NCBI GenBank assembly: GCA_965656185.1 | Contig: CBFHJH010000006.1 | Span: 1-64,000, forward strand | DNA: 64,000 bases | Reading direction: 5' to 3' | From: Croceimicrobium sp965656185 | GTDB taxonomy: Bacteria > Bacteroidota > Bacteroidia > Flavobacteriales > Schleiferiaceae | In this document: positions 58,970 through 64,000 of the stretch, one piece after another | Layout: every line of letters begins with the position of its first letter | Numbering within the stretch: the stretch's first letter is position 1 | Translations under genes and position numbers: made by a program | The notes under the pieces: model-generated | Told to the model about the DNA's origin: nothing | The model's database searches: none | The model's input: the letters and a program-made list of their open reading frames with translations, nothing else

Positions 58970-60805
58970 ATGAAGAAAATACTCTGGGCAATCATGCCTC
59001 TTTCCCTTTGGGCCCAGCCCCAAGACTATTACTGGCAGCAGGAAGTAGACTACAAAATAGACCTTAAGCTCAACACGGAGGATCACCGTTTTAGAGGTAA
59101 CGAGCAGTTGATTTATATCAACCACTCACCCGACACTCTGGAAAAGACCTTTTTCCACTTGTACTTCAACGCTTTTCAGCCTAATAGTATGATGGATGTG
59201 CGTTCTCGGAATTTACCCGACCCAGACAAAAGGGTAGAAGACCGCATCTCTAAATTAGGAGAAGATGAACAGGGACGCCAAAAGGTAGCTTCCCTCAAAA
59301 AAGATGGACAAGCCCTTTATTTTGAGGAACACGGAACGATCTTAAAAGTGCTTTTTCAGGAGCCAATCCTTCCTGGCGACACGGTGGTGTTCGATATGGA
59401 GTTCGAAGGTCAGGTTCCGTTGCAAATTCGCCGCAGTGGACGTGATAATGCCGAAGGTGTCGACTATACCATGACACAGTGGTACCCTAAAATTGCAGAA
59501 TACGATGAAATGGGTTGGCACCCTGACCCCTATGTAGCTCGCGAGTTTTATGCTCCCTTTGGAAAGTTTGAGGTTAGCCTCGAGTTGCCAGCCAATTATA
59601 AAGTGGGCGGAACAGGGAGCCTGCAGAACTTTGAAGAATACTGGGAAGAAGAGTCCATCGAAGAAGGACTTATTTCATACCGCTTAAAAGAGAGTGAAGC
59701 CGAAACGCGCCGTTGGACCTTTAAAGCCGAGAACGTACATGACTTCGCCTGGGCGGCTGATGAAGAATATTACCATCGGGCACAGGTTTTGGACTCGGCC
59801 TTAAGTCTTCACTTCTTTTATTTGGAAGACTATGATGAGCTTTGGTCACGATTACCACGCTACGCCATGCAGTTTTTCCGAGAAATGAATAGTCGGTTTG
59901 GCCGTTACCCTTATCCGCAGTTTTCTGTGATACAAGGAGGAGATGGAGGTATGGAGTACCCCATGTGTACCATGCTAAAGGGGACCGGAAAAATATCAGG
60001 CTTAGTGGGCGTAACCGTTCATGAGGGTGCCCATAATTGGTTTTACGGGATCTTAGGTTCTAACGAAATTCGTTTTCCTTGGATGGATGAAGGCTTCACC
60101 TCTTTTGCAGAGGAGGAAGTGCTTAATGCTATGTCGCCTAAGCCGAGAGAAAACCCGCATGCCAACGCTTATGCAGCGCATGCTTACCTTGCTTCAAAAC
60201 CTGATCAAATGGAGCCTTTGGCTACCACAGCCGATCGCTTTGAGCGAAATAGGACCTATGGCATTAACTCTTATTCAAGGGGCGAGATCTTTTTGGTTCA
60301 ACTGCGCTACATTATTGGTCAAGAATCTTTCGACCGAAGCATGACGCGCTTTTTCAATACTTGGCGTTTTAAGCACCCAGAACCTTGGCATTTAATTCGG
60401 ATCGCAGAGAAAGAATCGGGAATGCAATTAGACTGGTACTACAATCAGTGGGTATATACCACAAAACTGATCGACTATGGCTTTGCTAAAGTAAAGTCGG
60501 GAAGTCGCGGCACCCGCATAACTTTAGAGCGACTAGGCGAAATGTCTATGCCACTGCGCCTTAATCTAAAGCTGAAGGACGGTAGAACTTTGAATTACTA
60601 TATACCGACGCACGTACAATTAGGTGCACCTGACGAAAACGGACTGTTTGTGACAAAGCCCTGGCCTTGGACCCACCCCGAATATGAATTGGAGCTGGAA
60701 TACCCAGCTGATGAAATCGAAAGTATGGAGATCGATCCGGAGGGTTTTATGGCAGATGTGAACCGCACGAATAATAAGTTTCCCCAGGAAGCCGACGACA
60801 ATTAA
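58970..60805 (+). CDS. M1 family metallopeptidase
   Basis: 611 residues. A signal peptide (1-16) precedes the N-terminal beta domain with KIDLKLNTEDHRFRGNEQLIY. The zinc site is HEGAH (H351, E352, H355) followed after 18 residues by the glutamate in WMDEGF, as in M1. The exopeptidase loop reads GGMEYPMCT where aminopeptidase N has GAMEN, so the N-terminus recognition may differ. It probably degrades peptides in the periplasm. Its 3' end overlaps lysE by 4 bp. Confidence 0.93.
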   Translation: MKKILWAIMPLSLWAQPQDYYWQQEVDYKIDLKLNTEDHRFRGNEQLIYINHSPDTLEKTFFHLYFNAFQPNSMMDVRSRNLPDPDKRVEDRISKLGEDEQGRQKVASLKKDGQALYFEEHGTILKVLFQEPILPGDTVVFDMEFEGQVPLQIRRSGRDNAEGVDYTMTQWYPKIAEYDEMGWHPDPYVAREFYAPFGKFEVSLELPANYKVGGTGSLQNFEEYWEEESIEEGLISYRLKESEAETRRWTFKAENVHDFAWAADEEYYHRAQVLDSALSLHFFYLEDYDELWSRLPRYAMQFFREMNSRFGRYPYPQFSVIQGGDGGMEYPMCTMLKGTGKISGLVGVTVHEGAHNWFYGILGSNEIRFPWMDEGFTSFAEEEVLNAMSPKPRENPHANAYAAHAYLASKPDQMEPLATTADRFERNRTYGINSYSRGEIFLVQLRYIIGQESFDRSMTRFFNTWRFKHPEPWHLIRIAEKESGMQLDWYYNQWVYTTKLIDYGFAKVKSGSRGTRITLERLGEMSMPLRLNLKLKDGRTLNYYIPTHVQLGAPDENGLFVTKPWPWTHPEYELELEYPADEIESMEIDPEGFMADVNRTNNKFPQEADDN

Positions 60806-61419
60806 GTCTGGAAATAAAAGCCCCTTAGAATAATAAACAAGCCGAAAAGCAAGAGGATGATGCCAATTATCTTTTCGATGATGCGCATCCCTCTGCCGGC
60901 CAGTTTTTCCTGAAAGCGGTTGGCAAAATAGATCTTGAATAGATCAAAGCCCAGGTAAACTGCCATTGTGGCCACGTAAAAGCCGGTCATTCTCGAGGGT
61001 TCATTGTTAAGCAAGTTACCGATGCTGACCGTGGTAGCCAGCCAGAAAAACAAGACACCCACATTAAGGAAGTTTAGAAGAAAGCCCTTAACAAAAAAGA
61101 GGCGCTTTTTCTCGATCTTTAAGCTGTGGCTTAGCTGACCTCTCTTTTGCGATTTAAAAAGATAATGGGCCCCAAAACCACCTACGATTAACCCGGAGCC
61201 TAGATTTAGCCAGATGTTTTGTTTTAGGTTTTCCAGAATGGGTTGGGAGCCGTAGTAGGCGATCAAAATGAAGATCAAATCAGCGGTGGCAGCGCCTAGA
61301 TCCAAGGTAAAAGCCGCTGCTTTGCCGCGGGCAATACTCGTTTCGATAAGCACGAAAAAGATCGGTCCTGCCGCAAAGCTCAGACTAAGACCAAGGGGAA
61401 TGGCATAAAGGAATTCCAA
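60802..61419 (-). CDS. LysE family amino-acid exporter
   Basis: 205 residues with six TM helices. The opening AIPLGLSLSFAAGPIFFVLIETSIARGKAAAFTLDLGAATADL is the LysE/RhtB signature (conserved Pro-Gly-Pro/A-G-P motif). Known family members export lysine, arginine, threonine or homoserine; the substrate is not known here. It follows a small coiled-coil protein gene by 3 bp and is convergent with the M1 peptidase. Confidence 0.85.
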   Translation of the reverse strand: MEFLYAIPLGLSLSFAAGPIFFVLIETSIARGKAAAFTLDLGAATADLIFILIAYYGSQPILENLKQNIWLNLGSGLIVGGFGAHYLFKSQKRGQLSHSLKIEKKRLFFVKGFLLNFLNVGVLFFWLATTVSIGNLLNNEPSRMTGFYVATMAVYLGFDLFKIYFANRFQEKLAGRGMRIIEKIIGIILLLFGLFIILRGFYFQT

Positions 61420-61422
61420 GGC

Positions 61423-61818
61423 TTATTTTTTTTCAGCTGCAGCTTCTTTTAATTCCTTAATGGTTTTTTCCAACTGGCTCGATTCCTCGCGCAATTTATC
61501 GATCTTGCCGTCTTTGGCTTTAAGCTCTTTCTGTAAGTTTTGGTTTTCTGATTCGCTTTGAGTCAGCTTTTCTTTTGTATTGGCCAATTCTTGCTTCAGG
61601 CCAGCTACGTGACCCTCTAGGTCTTTGATCTTTCCTTGCAGTCCGGAAGTGGAAACCATATTGTAAATAATGTAAAAAAGGAAGCCTACCGCGAAGGTGA
61701 TATTAGTGTAAAGTGCGCGGTTGGGATCTTCCCCACCAGTAAGGATCAAGGTAAGCGCGGCACCTACTACTACCGTGCCAAGCACCAAGATCAACGTTTC
61801 CATAGTTTTTCTATTCAT
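61423..61818 (-). CDS. small membrane protein with C-terminal coiled coil
   Basis: 131 residues. Two hydrophobic helices (about 7-27 and 37-56) are followed by a highly charged helix with heptad pattern (about 60-128; KIKDLEGHVAGLKQELANTKEKL). No enzymatic motif is seen. It lies between rnr (37 bp upstream) and lysE (3 bp downstream). The layout suggests a membrane-tethered partner or structural protein. No family name can be given with confidence. Confidence 0.7.
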   Translation of the reverse strand: MNRKTMETLILVLGTVVVGAALTLILTGGEDPNRALYTNITFAVGFLFYIIYNMVSTSGLQGKIKDLEGHVAGLKQELANTKEKLTQSESENQNLQKELKAKDGKIDKLREESSQLEKTIKELKEAAAEKK

Positions 61819-61854
61819 ACCCCATATAATTTGAAGGATTAAAAGTAGCTTTTT

Positions 61855-63987
61855 TTAGACAGGCACAAAGTCTAATTGTTTTTTCTCAAGGTCGGCATTC
61901 TTAACTTGAATGGCAATATCATCTCCCAATTGGAAGATCTTCCCATATCGATCTCCTACGATACAGAAGTTTGCTTCATCAAAGCTGTAATAATCGTCCT
62001 TGAAGTCACGAATTCGAATCATTCCTTCACAGTGGTTATCGCGCAGCTCCACAAAAACACCCCATTCAGTAACGCCGGAAATGGTGCCCATAAAGGTCTC
62101 GCCCACCTTGTCTTCCATAAACTTTACCTGCATGTATTTCACCGAGTCGCGTTCGGCTTCGGTGGCAACCCTTTCACGATCGCTGCTGTGCTCGCATAGC
62201 TCCTCGTAATGATCTCTACCGGGTGATTTTCCACCCTCTAGATAATGCTGTAATAAGCGATGCACCATAACATCGGGGTAGCGTCGGATGGGAGAGGTAA
62301 AATGGGTGTAAAACTCAAAACCAAGTCCGTAATGACCAATATTGTCGGTGCTGTAAATGGCCTTAGCCATAGAGCGAATGGCCAATTTCGAGATCATATT
62401 GTCTTCGGCTTTGCCCTTTACTTGACTGAGCATTCGGTTTAAGCTGTGGCTGATGGCACGACTATTATTGTAGCTAATTTCGTAGCCAAATTGCTTTACG
62501 AAAGTACCCAAGTCGCGCAGTTTATCTGGGTCTGGATCATCGTGTATACGATAGACAAAAGTCTTGCCGCTCGCTTTTTTCCCCTCCTTACCGATAAACT
62601 CTGCTACACTGCGATTGGCCAGAAGCATGAACTCTTCGATCAAGTGATTGGCTTCTTTGCTCTCCTTGAAATAAACACCGGTGGGATTGTTGTTCTCGTC
62701 GAGGTGAAATTTAACTTCTGCTCGATCAAAGGCCAAAGCGCCGTTTTGCATGCGTTGTTGACGCATTATAAGGGCCAGGTCATTTATGATGTTCAATTCT
62801 TCAGCTAAAGGACCTTCTTTGTTCTCTATCACTGCTTGAGCATCTTCATAGGCAAATCGTTGATCGCTGTAGATCACGGTTCGGCCAAACCAAGCGTTTT
62901 TAACCTCGGCTTTTGCCGTCATTTCAAAGACGGCAGAGAAGGTGAGCTTATCTTCCTTAGGGCGAAGGGAACACACTTTATTAGAGAGCTTTTCGGGTAA
63001 CATGGGTACCACTCGATCCACCAGGTAAACGGAGGTGGCGCGCTCTACAGCTTCTTTCTCTAGGATTGAGTTTTCCTTAACGTAATGACTTACGTCGGCA
63101 ATGTGTACGCCTATTTCATAATTTCCATTGTCGAGCTTGCGAAAACTTAGCGCGTCGTCGAAATCTTTAGCGTCATGTGGATCAATGGTGAAGGTAAGGA
63201 CATCTCGGAGGTCTCGTCTCTTCTTGATTTCGGCGGGGCTTATTTCTTCTGGAATATTCTCGGCCGCTTGAAGCACGTCGGCGGGGAACTCGCGAGGCAA
63301 GCCATATTCGGCCAAGATGCTGTGGATTTCCACTTCGTGATCACCCGGTTCACCAAGGATCTCGATGATTTCACCGAAAGGCGAAGAAGCTTTTTCGGGC
63401 CAGTCACTGATGCGTGCTAAAGCTTTTTGCCCTTGTTTGGCACCCATCAGCTTATCTTTTGGGATATAGATATCCACGATCATTTTGCGACTATCGGGCA
63501 CTAAAAAGCCATAATTCTTAGAAAGCTCCACGGTTCCTACAAACTCGGTTCGGGCCCTTTCGATAATTTCTACGATTTCCCCTTCAGGCTTTTTATTCTT
63601 GCGCTGGGCATACATTAACACCTTTACGATATCCCCCTGGAGGGCATTGAAGGTATTGCGCGGGGTGATATATACGTCCTGATCTAGCTCTTCACTAATT
63701 ACGTAAGCAGAGCCTTTGGTGGTGAGGTCTACCTTACCCACGATATAATGATCGGTGTGCTTGTAGCGATACTTGCCTCTCGCCGGTTCTTCAATAAGAT
63801 CTTGTTTGCGAAGGGCGGCTAAAGATTGCAGCACCATATCCCTCTCATGGTGATCGCTGATGCCAAGTTTAGCTGAGAGTTGTTTATAATTAAATTGCTT
63901 GAGTCGGTCTTCTCTAAGTACGCCAAGAATAGCTTTTTCGATCTTCGCTAAACGTTTGAGGCGTTTCTTCGATTTTTTAGGTTTCAT
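61855..63987 (-). CDS. rnr: ribonuclease R
   Basis: 710 residues. A 3'-5' exoribonuclease that degrades structured RNA. The N-terminal basic helix-turn-helix part (KKSKKRLKRLAKIEKA) is followed by two cold-shock-type domains (about 85-225), the RNB domain with the catalytic Asp cluster in FTIDPHDAKDFDDALS (about 272-287) and HIADVSHYV, and a C-terminal S1 domain (about 630-710; GTISGVTEWGVFVELRDNHCEGMIRI). The start ATG at 63987 is near the window edge; only 13 bp of upstream sequence are seen. Confidence 0.96.
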   Translation of the reverse strand: MKPKKSKKRLKRLAKIEKAILGVLREDRLKQFNYKQLSAKLGISDHHERDMVLQSLAALRKQDLIEEPARGKYRYKHTDHYIVGKVDLTTKGSAYVISEELDQDVYITPRNTFNALQGDIVKVLMYAQRKNKKPEGEIVEIIERARTEFVGTVELSKNYGFLVPDSRKMIVDIYIPKDKLMGAKQGQKALARISDWPEKASSPFGEIIEILGEPGDHEVEIHSILAEYGLPREFPADVLQAAENIPEEISPAEIKKRRDLRDVLTFTIDPHDAKDFDDALSFRKLDNGNYEIGVHIADVSHYVKENSILEKEAVERATSVYLVDRVVPMLPEKLSNKVCSLRPKEDKLTFSAVFEMTAKAEVKNAWFGRTVIYSDQRFAYEDAQAVIENKEGPLAEELNIINDLALIMRQQRMQNGALAFDRAEVKFHLDENNNPTGVYFKESKEANHLIEEFMLLANRSVAEFIGKEGKKASGKTFVYRIHDDPDPDKLRDLGTFVKQFGYEISYNNSRAISHSLNRMLSQVKGKAEDNMISKLAIRSMAKAIYSTDNIGHYGLGFEFYTHFTSPIRRYPDVMVHRLLQHYLEGGKSPGRDHYEELCEHSSDRERVATEAERDSVKYMQVKFMEDKVGETFMGTISGVTEWGVFVELRDNHCEGMIRIRDFKDDYYSFDEANFCIVGDRYGKIFQLGDDIAIQVKNADLEKKQLDFVPV

Positions 63988-64000
63988 AGATTGCGAAGGT

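Overview
The window reads as an ordinary chromosomal stretch of a member of the Bacteroidota, most likely order Flavobacteriales. The evidence is: a PorW/SprE lipoprotein and a CHU_C (type B) sorting-domain protein of the type IX secretion system; an F-type ATP synthase operon atpBEFHAG without atpD/atpC; families largely restricted to this phylum (IPExxxVDY, DUF4175, DUF6168, DUF2911); many TAnnTTTG -7 promoter motifs; and a general lack of Shine-Dalgarno sequences. It is a draft scaffold. Five runs of 98-99 N (8177-8274, 21028-21126, 37532-37630, 38922-39020, 51791-51889) interrupt genes. They look like fixed-size placeholders, and at least one joins two contig ends that repeat the same 78 bases. 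I see no prophage, insertion sequence, CRISPR array, rRNA or recognisable defence island.

Layout. 0-4.8 kb (minus strand): a cut-off alpha/beta hydrolase, an enoyl-CoA hydratase, an NtrY-like histidine kinase and a secreted LamG/CHU_C protein. 4.9-13.7 kb (minus): porW, bactofilin, atpZ, a small membrane protein, then atpB-E-F-H-A-G, closed by a strong terminator. 13.8-20.2 kb: an M23 peptidase, rnhA, purN, then the housekeeping run acpP-fabF-rnc-IPExxxVDY-pyk-phhB. 20.2-33 kb: pheS, cvpA, pgk, holB, a methyltransferase, mnmG, ybeY, DUF4175, gltX, folB and tRNA-Cys. 33-47 kb: a DNA glycosylase, a cytochrome c-FTR1 iron permease, DUF4139, a cupin, an ALDH7 dehydrogenase, VIT1, a TspO-like protein, a TPR histidine kinase, YceI, DUF2911, NUDIX and a large MORN-repeat protein. 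47.0-47.5 kb: the only long non-coding gap. 47.5-64 kb: rpiB, a lipoprotein, a tightly coupled five-gene operon (Na+/solute symporter, GNAT, M20 amidohydrolase, alanine racemase, ornithine/alanine-type racemase), an M23 peptidase, DUF2200, lipoproteins, a thioredoxin-fold protein, an MBL hydrolase, an M1 peptidase, LysE and RNase R.

The most striking non-coding signals concern chromosome maintenance. Three copies of the 14-bp palindrome GTTTCACGTGAAAC, the core of the ParB-binding parS centromere site, lie within 1.9 kb at the two ends and inside mnmG. About 20 kb away the 453-bp AT-rich gap at 47,006-47,458 carries clustered 9-mers (TGTTAATAG/CTATTAACA and variants, plus a TGGGGATAA) that resemble DnaA boxes, and a run of small hairpins. 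Together they suggest that the window lies near the replication origin and may contain it. This is an inference that GC-skew and comparative analysis could settle.

Other points worth a second look are a perfect 13-bp stem directly behind atpE, a possible device for setting c-subunit dosage; a tRNA terminator that runs into the start codon of the next gene; and the symporter-to-racemase operon, whose content suggests uptake and processing of acylated or D-amino acids.
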